Shown here piece after piece: positions 35,841 through 45,957 of a stretch of 64,000 bases of DNA. The stretch is taken from the NCBI GenBank assembly GCA_038373885.1, contig JAWZYV010014451.1, forward strand, positions 620,001-684,000, in the 5' to 3' direction. This DNA comes from Cheiracanthium punctorium. Its lineage: Eukaryota > Arthropoda > Arachnida > Araneae > Cheiracanthiidae. How positions within the stretch are numbered: position 1 is the first letter of the stretch; every line of letters starts with the position of its first letter. The notes under the pieces were generated by a model. That model searched no databases, was not told where the DNA came from, and saw only the letters and a list, made by a program, of their open reading frames with translations. Both the position numbers and the translations under genes were made by a program.

Positions 35841-36920
35841 AATCGAATTGAAATAATGAAACCACGAGCAAATAATTTTAAGATGAGGCAGTGCAACAAA
35901 AATTAACTAACGCCAAAACTATGCCAACCGTCGATAATTGATTGCTAATCGTCGTGATGTAATCTATTTTTAGACTCAAATGGCTAAATGGATCGCATGA
36001 GAAAAAATGAACGATTAAGAATAATACATACGGGGAAAAGCAAATGCACAGATTTAAAAGTGATAGAAAAATGAGAACAGAAAAATAATTTAGAATACGT
36101 GATTTTGGATAGATTCAATTTTAGAAAGTAATGAATTAACGAATCTTCCTTGAGAATTGATGAATTAACATGTGATCTACATAACGCTTCCTATATAAAA
36201 AATCAAATCAGTGTTAGTTCTGTTGTATGCGGACGTTTCAGATTAATGCAAAGTATTACTAGAGAAAAGCGGCATTGAGTTTATTTAATAACTACTAATT
36301 TACTTTTATTTATTAATGCGACCAAAGCACGATACTTGCCAGTGTGGTTAAATAACGATGTTTTTAATAATATTATGATAATATTATGTACATAAATGTA
36401 AAGCAATGTGCATACTTACCTTTCAAAATCAATTCAGTTACATGTAATGCTCAAAAAAGTTTATCCTTCCGTACATTCGCACACACACAGGAATGATTTT
36501 TTATTTTTATTAACATTAAAATTTCAGATTTACGCTTGACGTCTATCAGGAATACTTTTAAGATAAAATTTTACACAAAATTATAAGTGCTTTCTACTCC
36601 TTTAAATTTTTACTTTTATAGAAAAAAAATCTTGCACTGGAATTATCTTAAGCATTTTTTTTTTATACGTTGCAAGAAATCTCCTCTTGTGAAGCACTTG
36701 TCTCGAAATTTGCAGAGTTTGGACAAAACTGAGAAGATTTAACTTTCTTGCTGATTCATTACTTTAACAGGTAAAGACAGCTGTGAAGGTTCTTAACGTT
36801 TAGAAAAAGGGAAGAAGCTTTCAATTTTACATAAGATTTTGTAACTCTTACAATAAATCTTGTTCTTATAAAAATCAAAATGAATTAATAAGTTTGAAGT
36901 ATTATATATATATATGTATG

Positions 36921-36970
<50 letters not shown>

Positions 36971-38648
36971 AATTTGAGAAAATTAATTTTTTTGATAAAA
37001 CGTACTTTGTAAATAAGTAAACCGTCGATATTCATAATAGTAGTATATTTAATGTTCAAATTAAAAAACAACATCGTTCTGTAAATTAATCGAACAGTTG
37101 CAGACATTTACTTATTTAAAAGTGAACTCTACTGAGAAAGAGTGAACTCTATAAAGAAGCTTGTTTTTAATTACGTTACACTAAAACTCACAAAAGTAAT
37201 CACACAGCCATCGTGCTGCTAAAAATTTTACACTTCGTATGGATTAATAGCGGATACTGACATAGCAATGTGATAACGTATTTAGGAATTACTATAATAC
37301 AGTTATTCAATTGTTGTATTGTGAACTTATTATTACAATTTCAAAAACGTTATATTAAAATGTGTTATTTATATTATGAAAATTCAAGCGGGATTAAGTC
37401 AGGTTTTTATTTATTATCTATTTATTATTAATCACTTGAGTTATACCATTGGCGGAAAAAAAGAATATTTTGTTTGAAAATCCTATTTACAAGCAACCTT
37501 GTCGTGTACACCCACATGCAACCTCGTCTGCATGTACGGTTTATGTAAATCATAAGGTTATTATGTTTGTCTAGAAAGAAATTTAAAAGAATAGAAATTA
37601 AGAATAAAATAAAACTATAGAAAAGAAAAGAAAATATACATTTCGTGTCAGGTCCATCTGTCTTTGGTCAGTTGTCGGAAAAGTTTGTCCCCGATTGAAA
37701 GGTAAACTTTATCATTTGAAAGTGCACAAGAGAAAATAAAAAATCGTGATATGTCAGCTTGAATTAGGTAGGTATGTGGTAGGAAAAGTTTTTCCAAGTG
37801 TATAATATAAAAATGTCTATTTTGACTTATACTTTAAGACCCTCAATATCACTAGCACAAAGAATTTACTGGTCTATGGATGTTGTGGACCAAAATCTAT
37901 TACAACCTCCTAAAATTGTATTTTTATGTTATTAAGTTCTACCACGTTTTATTGTCAATGATGGAAATTTAACATTTGTTCAATAGTCAAAAATATAACG
38001 TTTCTTTTGACAATTTGTTAAGCCCTGTAGATTCCACAAGAAAAAAAAAAACTCATCCGTCAACGTTGAGCAAGATTTTTACTGTTAAATATAAAAAAAA
38101 GAATGCTTGTTTCGTGATATTTTTGATTAACTTAAGTATTTCCCATTCATAGAGCTACTGTATAATCTAAGAATTTCATTGATGACGTAATACTAATGTT
38201 ATTGGGCAATAACCATGCAAGAAAGCAAGCATTACAGGCCCTGTAAAAAATCACGCCACTTAACACCAAGTTTGACGACTATTTTGTAAAATATCTACAT
38301 ATTTTGGGCGCAAAATAAGTCTCTAAAGTCAGCTAAGCAATATTGCCAATATTTGTCGAGAGGTCCCCTAAACGCAATGTTAAATAATGAGGAAACACAA
38401 AATTCATTATGACGTGTTCTGGTAAATCGATTTTCAACACAATCCGAACTTTAATTATTTGACTCGCATAATACGAATTTTAAACTAAATTAAACCTCTG
38501 AAAAGAAGATCAACCCAAAAATTCTTAGCAATATGAGAAGGAATAATTTTTATTCAGCAGACTTACTTTTGCTGTTGCAGATTATGCTAAATGCCTCAAA
38601 AATAGACCCCACCGTGCTGTGAAGTAAGGTAATTTTAAACAGTTATTT
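35841..38648. other. AT-rich spacer with microsatellite
   Basis: No gene. An (AT)n microsatellite with a short ATGTATGTATA interruption spans about 36903-36967. The 104-residue frame over it on the minus strand is a product of the repeat. A duplicated AGTGAACTCTA lies at 37121 and 37141. Confidence 0.5.
36903..36967. repeat. (AT)n microsatellite
   Basis: An uninterrupted AT dinucleotide run from about 36925 to 36967, preceded by a shorter interrupted run. Confidence 0.95.
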
Positions 38649-38757
38649 CCCTAGTAGCACAACTAGTTCTAAAAACGTTCAGACGACGTCTTTTGAACGC
38701 AAGAAACGTGTTTTGAACGTGCTTTGAACGTTTTTTGAACTAGTTTGTCAACTAGGG
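38649..38757. mobile_element. Small foldback element, 109 bp
   Basis: The left arm begins CCCTAGTAGCACAACTAGTT and the right arm ends AACTAGTTTGTCAACTAGGG. The arms pair over about 36 bp with few mismatches. The interior repeats TTTGAACG four times (CTTTTGAACGC, GTTTTGAACGT, GCTTTGAACGT, TTTTTTGAAC). TTATT stands next to both ends (left with one extra T) and may be a target duplication. No coding capacity. Confidence 0.65.
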
Positions 38758-39699
38758 TTATTAGCATTGTTTAAATAAATACTGAACGGTTAAACAGTTC
38801 TATAAAAAAACTCTCCGTAATTATTTGCACCAATTATATATGTTATAAAGCAAACATCTGCTTCGTGCCTTCCGTTGAGAGGCATCATCAGTGTATCCTG
38901 TCAACTCAATGGGTTTATAACACAAAAGGAGCGTGTTACAAAAGTATTTATATCATTTCAGCAGTGCTGTGTTATTGGTGCCATCTCCTGGCAAGAAGCG
39001 GAAAACGCAATTTGTTAAGCCATCCAAATGTAGACGAAAAAGGGATCTTATGATTTTAAAAGGCGACTTCTACATTTTTGCCGATCTTTGCTTCATTTTA
39101 TCTTCCTCTTAAAAGATGGTAAATAGTACATCGTGGGGTATTAACACGCGGATTCTGCAATTTGAAGATACGTTGTAAAAAAGCGGCAAAATTTCTGTAT
39201 TATGTTAGAAGAGGATTTCTACGCAGAAAAAAACGCGTTTAAAGATCACTTTAGCTTCTTACCGCTAACTGTCCCACCCTTGTTTTTTTCTCCAATGTTA
39301 GTGTGAGTCACAATTCGTTACACTCGATAACTTTTCTGCATATATTTTTTAACTAATCGAAATCTAAATATTCGCGTCTCTATATCTCGTATGGCAAAAA
39401 GTGTACTAAAGCAATAAAAGATAACGTAATTTATTTGTAATTCATCTTCATATTCCATTGTCTATCCTATTGCCATGTAGCTCTAAGAAGTTAGTGAGCA
39501 CTACCTTCGTCATGTTAAATTCATCAATTTTATATCCTTTTTTTTCTCAAAAATGTTAAAAAAGAGATGGTGTAAAATTTTTATAGTACTTGCAAAAAAC
39601 TTCACATACTTTAATAGGCCAATTTCTTTTTAAGGACACATGGACTATCTCGACGAGTAAAAAGAGGAAAAGATTTAATATCATGTATTTCTTTCCATT
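38758..39699. other. AT-rich spacer
   Basis: No gene recognised. The frame 38865-39053 has mixed composition but no motif. Confidence 0.4.
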
Positions 39700-39850
39700 C
39701 TAAAAAAAAAATAATAAAGTAATAGCCACTACCACCTTTGCCGCCACTGTCAAAAGTTCCTTCTGTTATCTCCTCCGAAACCGTGGGGATATGAGTTTCG
39801 TCCAAGGTGTCCACGGATTCGGAAAATTTCAAGGAAGCCGGTAAGCTCAC
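39700..39850 (-). CDS. Candidate host exon or gene fragment, unidentified
   Basis: Within a 79-residue minus-strand frame, about 45 residues (LPASLKFSESVDTLDETHIP and then VSEEITEGTFDSGGKGG) have balanced, acidic, protein-like composition and are less AT-rich than the flanks. The rest of the frame is biased. Upstream on the minus strand an AG lies before the segment (AAATTTAAG). A weak donor-like AAAG/GTGGTA follows GGKGG, so a single internal exon is conceivable. The acceptor lacks a clear pyrimidine tract. I recognise no domain. It could equally be a repeat fragment. Confidence 0.2.
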
Positions 39851-40520
39851 TTAAATTTCAAAATTCCAATTATTTTAGAAGATACTAAATAAAACTGAAA
39901 AAAATAAGTAAAATGGTTGCCATGGTTGGCAATTTTCGCCAGCATAAAATCCTTCATGCCTTTACAACAAAGCAATTCCTTGCTGAAAATAACAAAGATG
40001 AAGTAGAATTACACCAAAATGAAAAATAATTCAAATGCATATTACAGTAATGCCGGTTTGGTTCATCTTGGGTATTTGCGACTCGTTTAAATATTTGGCG
40101 GCGTTAATTATGGCATTATAGTAAGTAAAGCTTCGATATTTGCCCGCGCAGCGATATGATATATTTTGCGGTGCTTAATAAGCGAATCTGCAAAGGATTA
40201 CGTATATGAATGTATGAATAACTGTTTTCAGGGCAACCTTACATGAACAATGATTATCGGTTATGAGCATGTGTAAATCGCCAAATAATGAAAAGTCGCC
40301 ATTCATATGAAAGGTGAGCGTAGCGAGTCTAGGGGCTTTTAGCCCCTAGTTATTAAACAACAGATAAAATTGATTTTTTTTACATAGCATATACAGACAT
40401 TATAGATCATATATAAAATTAAAAAGATTAGTTTTTAATTCATGAATTAGTTTTTAAGAACTAATTAATAACGAAAATTTGCACTAAAGTTATAGCACTT
40501 AATTTTGCTTTAAACGAAGT
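39851..40520. other. Spacer with a 9-bp hairpin
   Basis: No gene. A perfect hairpin CTAGGGGCT / TTT / AGCCCCTAG lies at 40329-40349, directly after GAGCGTAGCGAGT. It could be a transposon end or structured RNA element, with nothing further to support it. Confidence 0.5.
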
Positions 40521-40730
40521 AGTAACATAGTTCTGGATGTCCTTTTTGAATTGTTGTAATTTTTAAGCTCTTCATATAGTAACATAGGGTAGAAACCACT
40601 CCTTTCAATCATCGTCTATCTAGAAGTTAAAATATGTGTTGTATTCCTAATATTGTCTTAATTATTTAACCCTTTGCGATTGTATGCCTACTCTCGCTGC
40701 CACCAAAGCTGTTTCATCGTTAAGGTCGTT
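40521..40730 (+). repeat. Local direct repeat R1
   Basis: About 210 bp, closely repeated at 41606-41777 plus 42146-42186. Shared landmarks: TCATATAGTAACATAGGGTA, CATCGTCTATCTAGAAGTTA, ATTTAACCCTTTGCGATTGT and CCACCAAAGCTGTTT. R1 keeps the uninterrupted CCTACTCTCGCTGCC that shows the pre-insertion state of the MITE at 41778. Confidence 0.85.
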
Positions 40731-41605
40731 AAAACTAGTCAGGAGTCTAAACTTGTAATCAGACTTTTACTATATGCCACTAACAAATCGTATTGTTGAA
40801 CAAGAAAAAAACAAGAAAGCGCAAAAAACAAATGTTGCTTTTCAGCCATTCTATAAAACAATAAAACAATTATGAAATATATTAAGAGTCAGGTAAGTAG
40901 GATGAATTCATTATATGATTCTTTAAACTCGAAACTAAATTAAAATACGACATAATCTATTAATTTAAGATTAAAAAATGGAAATTCATATTTATTCTAT
41001 GTCTTTATAACTAGTACTTATCTTACAAGAAAAGAATGCATAATTTACATTGCTATATCACTTTTCTTTTAACTTCGTGTCTGAAAGAAAGGAAAAATTC
41101 CGTACTGCATTCTACCTTTTTGGAAACATGCCAGTATAGATTTACATTCCCACATATTTTTGCAGATCCAAGAATCAATAAAGTACCATACATTTAAACT
41201 ACAGCAACAATATCCCTGTTAAAGTAAATATGCTATTCTGAAATATAAGAATATTTTCCAATCCTTTTTCAAAAATCAAATATTGTCGTATGATGTAACT
41301 TTGAAATTCAAAAGAAAGGACATTTTTCACTAAGTAAACAACAGTAAGGTCTGTTTCCGTTTTTGTAATTTTAAGGGATATTTTTATTATTTGCTATCCC
41401 ATATTTTCTTTCTATATATGTACAAGAATAATTTAAAGATAAACAGTAATTCATGGAAATGCTTTTTTTAAGCATAAAAACAAATTTTACATTATTTAAA
41501 ATCAAACGGCAAAATTTAGACAGTAATCAGCATATTTATTCAATTATGCGCAATTCTCAAACTATGATGTGTTGAATTTTCTCCATTCGGCATGCATAGC
41601 ATTGG
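40731..41605. other. AT-rich spacer between direct repeats
   Basis: Nothing recognisable between R1 and R2. Confidence 0.45.
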
Positions 41606-42186
41606 TAACGGTCAGTACTAGATATCCTTTTTTAAATTGTTGTAATTTTTAAGCCCTTCATATAGTAACATAGGGTAGAAACCACTCCTTTCACTCATCG
41701 TCTATCTAGAAGTTAAAATATGTGTGGTCTTCTTAATATTGTCTTAATTATTTAACCCTTTGCGATTGTATGTCTACTCCAAGGAGGTTTAACTAATGGA
41801 GTTGCCAATGTTGCACTACGCAGTGCTAGGAAAGTGAAGTCTGTGCCACGCCCCCTTATTCCCCCCCACCAAAAGATTGAAGAACGCATAGAGATGCATT
41901 GAAAAACGAGTTCCGGAAATTGTTAATAAAAATAATTTAAGAGTTACTAACCAAAATGTTTATCCATTTTACGTTTATGGTAGATTGTTTACACGTGTTA
42001 AATTGTTTTTTATTGTATAATTTCAAACGTATAAATTTACATGTTTTCCAATGACGATATTCAATGCTTTGGGGGATGAGGGGGCGTGGTTTTTGGCTTC
42101 AAAATCGGGGTACATGGGCTTCTCCGTTAGTTGAACCTCATTGGACTACTCTCAGCCACCAAAGCTGTTTGATCGTTCCGGTCGTA
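41606..42186 (+). repeat. Local direct repeat R2, split by a MITE
   Basis: It matches R1 up to 41777 and resumes at 42146 with CTACTCTCAGCCACCAAAGC. About 368 bp between these points is an inserted element. Beyond 42186 a further GTATGTGTGCTCTCAGTCAC looks like a small secondary duplication of the same CTCTC(A/G)C motif. Confidence 0.85.
41778..42145. mobile_element. MITE, family 2 (368 bp, 4-bp CTAC duplication)
   Basis: The ends are TCCAAGGAGGTTTAACTAA and its complement TTAGTTGAACCTCATTGGA. The match covers 24 bp with three differences and extends imperfectly to about 100 bp (CCACGCCCCCT on the left, AGGGGGCGTGG on the right). CTAC stands at 41774-41777 and again at 42146-42149, and occurs once at the matching site in R1. 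The superfamily is unclear: a 4-bp duplication other than TTAA argues against piggyBac and Tc1. The 62-residue frame inside (42064-42252) is not a gene. Confidence 0.85.
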
Positions 42187-42713
42187 TGTGTGCTCTCAGT
42201 CACCACAGAGCGTTTCGGCGAGACTAGCACCTCTGCGACAGGTCCACTTTAAACGTGACAGCTTTGGGTTCTCGCAATGTATTATTTCAATCGGAAAACC
42301 TTATATTCAAACATAAAAAAATGAAATTCAAGTTTTGGGGTGATGGTAATAGACTGAATTGGTTAATTAAATTTTCGACTTTTATTTTCCAGCTCTTTTG
42401 AAATGCATTATGAAATGTGATTGCTGTCACACAGAGGTCCGCCCAGTGAAATTAACCCCGATTAGAACGACACTCGTCCAAATCTAAAATAATACTAGAG
42501 GTTGAATAATCAGTACGCTATTTTCTTTTTCATTAATATCTATATATGCATATTTGGGAACTCAATACAAATTTAGTCTCTGGTAAAATACAATTATGTG
42601 TGAATCTTACTATAAAAGAAAAAGGTTTTGATTTTGTTTATGCATTTCTCACCAACATTTTTAAAGTCATTTTATGTGGTTCTGAAGATATATATATATA
42701 TATATATATATAT

Positions 42714-42744
<31 letters not shown>

Positions 42745-43129
42745 GAATCATTACATTACTTATTGCCAAACTTTTAAAAGTGTTATCTAATAAACATAAA
42801 AATTAATTCATCAAAACGTAAAAAAAATCTCCTGTTTTAAGTTTAATTATGTTTCACTTTGAAATACAAAGTTTTATTTGGGTATGATATTAAAATCTGC
42901 AAATTTTAAAATAAAAAAGCATATAGATTGCACGTAATCGTAAAAATAAATAAATAAATATAAATTAAAAATCCTTGGCGTATATGGAAAAAAATCGATC
43001 GGACAAAATTCTTCGTGTGCTATGCACGGAACATCTTTTGTTTTGAATATTTTCTGACGTTAGAAGAGAAATTAATTCTCTCCCATAAAATATTGAGGTC
43101 TACGACACCATTTTGATCTACTATATTCT
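42187..43129. other. Spacer with microsatellites
   Basis: No gene. It holds the (AT)n/(GT)n microsatellite and a short (AAAT)n run at 42945-42960. The 86-residue frame at 42546-42806 reads through the microsatellite. Confidence 0.5.
42688..42744. repeat. Compound (AT)n(GT)n microsatellite
   Basis: About 13 AT units, then TTC, then about 15 GT units. Such alternating purine-pyrimidine tracts can form Z-DNA or cruciforms and are usually length-polymorphic. Confidence 0.95.
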
Positions 43130-43265
43130 ATTTGTTTAGTTCCGAAACGCTTCAAAGGGCAAATTAGTAAGCTGCTTATTCCATTCTTCGTCTATCCAGA
43201 AGTTAAAATATCAATTTAGAAGTTGTAAGAAAATATCGAAACTTAATCTGTAATCAGATGATGTT
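43130..43265 (+). repeat. Diverged third copy R3
   Basis: TTCTTCGTCTATCCAGAAGT at about 43184 matches the core of R1 and R2. About 50 bp later, GAAACTTAATCTGTAATCAGA matches the R1 flank near 40746-40765 (CTAAACTTGTAATCAGAC), with the part between deleted. It is a deletion derivative of the same repeat. Confidence 0.55.
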
Positions 43266-45219
43266 AAGTTTTGATTTCAAGTTTTCCGAAAACGAATTAA
43301 ACATTGTGAGAGCCCCTAGGCTATGGAATTTATGAGGGCTACTTCTCAAGATTTTTTAAACTAAGTTAGAGGATGGTGACAAGGCTTGGAAGAGATTGCA
43401 AAATGTGCCACAATCTGTAAAATGCATGTAAATGGACATGGATGATGACATAATAACTAACCTCAAAATTTCCAGGTCATATGGATTCAAATTTCAGTTA
43501 CGAAATGGCTAACAGCGTCAGCAAGTTTTTTAAGTGTACAGAGTCACTAATTACGAGTATTACTTTCTCATATATATATTAGATTATTAAAAATAACTTT
43601 ATATGTATCATTTTACATATTTTCTTCTTTTGGTTTCAGCCACTCCAAAAATGACGGAGCCCGTAGAATAGAGCCTACTAACCGTAATGTGTAAGATCGT
43701 CTTTAAGCCTGGATTTATGAAAAATGACTTCAGAACAAAACTATTAAATGTAATGAAACTATGATACCATTTGAGCTGCACCAGTAAAATTAATTTAAAT
43801 TTTGCTTTCAACGTCGTATTAAATCGTGACAACCACCAAATAGAATATTTGTATAAAGTATCCCAACAGACATGAATGCTTTCTGGACATACAATCTCTG
43901 GCTAAGTATAACTCAGTTTAAATTACTTTTATAAAAATTAACACGATCCACAGTCCAAGTTTCATGCAAATCCGGCATTATAAAAATTCATGGAGCCAAG
44001 CCGCGGTAGAGATATACCCGACTGTAATTACGTACTCTCCGAAATATCTCTCCAAAAGCGGGAAATGAATTTATCTTCCTGAAATAGTTTGTTTTCATTC
44101 CCGCAAAAATATTTTCCTCACTCCTACTCAGCACACTTGACAGTAATAAGAACGATTTGATTTTCATATGTATTTTTACGACTTTATTTCAAAATATGAT
44201 TCGCTGTCAAATATTATTTCTTTACTCGCCCTGACTCGATCTCAAACTCTGAATGCATTCCTGACGTAATGAAATTCTGAATATGTTTTATGCATGCGGC
44301 ATTTCTTCGTTTTCTCCTTATTTTGTTTGCAGCTTTCCTTTTTAAATCAAGTTTTAGAGGTCTGGAGTGAGAGCGTTTGTTGAAATGTTTAGCGCTGACT
44401 TCCCGCATTGCAAACTGTTTGCTAACATACTTAAATTACCAATTTATTCGAGCAAATGCATTTTTGCGGGATGTAAAATGCTAAAAATATTTCGAAGGGA
44501 GTGTCTTAAGGATATGCAATTTTATGTGGTAAAGTCTTAGGTGGCAAATATATTTTTAAATAGCTTTACAATTTTTTTCAAGCTAAATGAATCGGCCATA
44601 AAGAAACCTTTCTTTCATGAATATTTATTTGCACTAGTGTAAATAAATTCCTTTAAACAAATATAATGAGGCTTTATGCGCATACTGTCTTGACCATGAA
44701 ATTCTGATTCCATGATTAATTCTTAAATATTCTCGTTTTCACAAAAATTTCAATAAATAACTTTGTTTTTTTTCTGTTTTTTTTTTGTTTTTGTTGATCA
44801 ATGAGCATTTTAATGCAGACGAAATAACTACTTATACATTTTATAACGTTCGTATAGATTTTATCACTTTTTCCTGTGTGTTATTATACATTTACATATT
44901 TTTATTGGACTCCGTCATTTATTTTAAAATTTCTCTGTATAGTTTTCATGTTTTATAACTATTTTCAAACGATATCACATCCTTCCTACTTCTCGATAAC
45001 CAAACCTAAAAAATCGTATTTTAAAAGGATACTGCGTTCCGCGAGGGGCGGGGGGGGGTCATAAAAATTATGAAAATCTTAAAAATTGTAAGATTTAACT
45101 AGAGAAGCACATGTAATAACAATGCCTAATTAGTTGTACAAATCCCGTGAAGGTTTTTATTTTTTCAACATTAATTTTACTGCCGTCATAAGTATTTGTA
45201 TAATAGTGCATTTATAATA
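43266..45219. other. AT-rich spacer
   Basis: No supported gene. A 64-residue minus frame at 44408-44214 is strongly basic (KRKAANKIRRKRRNAA), without any recognisable domain or exon signals. A G-run (CGGGGGGGG) lies at 45050. Confidence 0.4.
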
Positions 45220-45290
45220 CACCCTCTCAAAAAAGTATTCGAACATTAGTCAAATTACTAACCTGGGTTTCATAAATAATGTCTTCAGAA
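45220..45290. repeat. Solo Tc1-type terminal repeat related to MITE family 1
   Basis: After TA at 45218-45219 the sequence CACCCTCTCAAAAAAGTATT is nearly the same as the ends of the elements at 6120 and 63652. Weaker similarity continues (AAATTACTAACCTGGGTTTC against AAATTTCCTACGTTGGTTTC). No matching opposite end was found downstream, so this is one end of a truncated or rearranged element. Confidence 0.6.
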
Positions 45291-45522
45291 CCGACATAAA
45301 TCTCACATATCAAATTATTCAACAATCTCATAATATGTTTTTAGAAACCTATTACACTTAGAAGCAACAAGTGCAAAACGTATTTTCAAATAATATTTCG
45401 AATCATAGCTTAATTCAAAATCTCTTTTTCAGTAGTAAATAACTCTTACCACACATAAATGAAGGTTGTCAAGAAACTTTTAAAGGTAAATGATGTCGAA
45501 CATATTCATGGCTGCATGAATT

Positions 45523-45957
45523 TTGAAAGACACAAAAAATATTAACATATTCAACTTAGGAAATTTCAATAACATTCAAATACTCTTTTGTGTAAAACAG
45601 CAAACAGAAACAAAATGTGTGTGTCAATATGCAGTCTTTACACTCTCACATGAGTTCAGATCAGATGCCTGTTCAGATCAGGTGCTAGTCAGATGTGCGG
45701 TTGCCGAATTATATCGAAACGATTTATTCTTAGATGCTCCCGACATTTTATTCTTCAAATATACTACCGTTAGAATACAAATACTACCACAAAATTCAGA
45801 TGGATATTATCAAATAAATGGAATGAAGAAGACGAAAGTCTCGTGCTTTCTACCCTCCTGGGCCGGTCCATTTAGATTCACCTTTACTGGCAGCTTGCCA
45901 ATTTTCCACGCTAAACGCAATCAGGCAGTAATGGTCTCTTTGCCTGAAACTAATTAA
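45523..45957 (+). CDS. Unidentified 144-residue frame, probably repeat-derived
   Basis: This is one of the longest frames in the window outside known TEs. Residues 32-144 have balanced composition (CVCQYAVFTLSHEFRSD, then VAELYRNDLFLDAPDI and MKKTKVSCFLPSW), unlike the AT-biased flanks. I recognise no domain, signal peptide or membrane segment. The antisense strand also stays fairly open in pieces, as happens in decayed transposons, and it lies 230 bp inside a solo Tc1-type end. It is more likely part of that truncated element than a host gene. Confidence 0.2.
   Translation: MKDTKNINIFNLGNFNNIQILFCVKQQTETKCVCQYAVFTLSHEFRSDACSDQVLVRCAVAELYRNDLFLDAPDILFFKYTTVRIQILPQNSDGYYQINGMKKTKVSCFLPSWAGPFRFTFTGSLPIFHAKRNQAVMVSLPETN

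Noticed and set aside
36793..37107. 104-residue minus-strand frame
   Set aside because: It runs through an (AT)n microsatellite, giving alternating I and Y residues; flanks are AT-biased and no motif is present.
42064..42252. 62-residue plus-strand frame
   Set aside because: It crosses the right end of a MITE and the boundary with the host repeat, so it cannot be an old gene.
44214..44408. Basic 64-residue frame (KRKAANKIRRKRRNAA)
   Set aside because: Attractive as a nuclear-signal-like peptide but short, isolated, with no domain, exon signals or repeats to support it.
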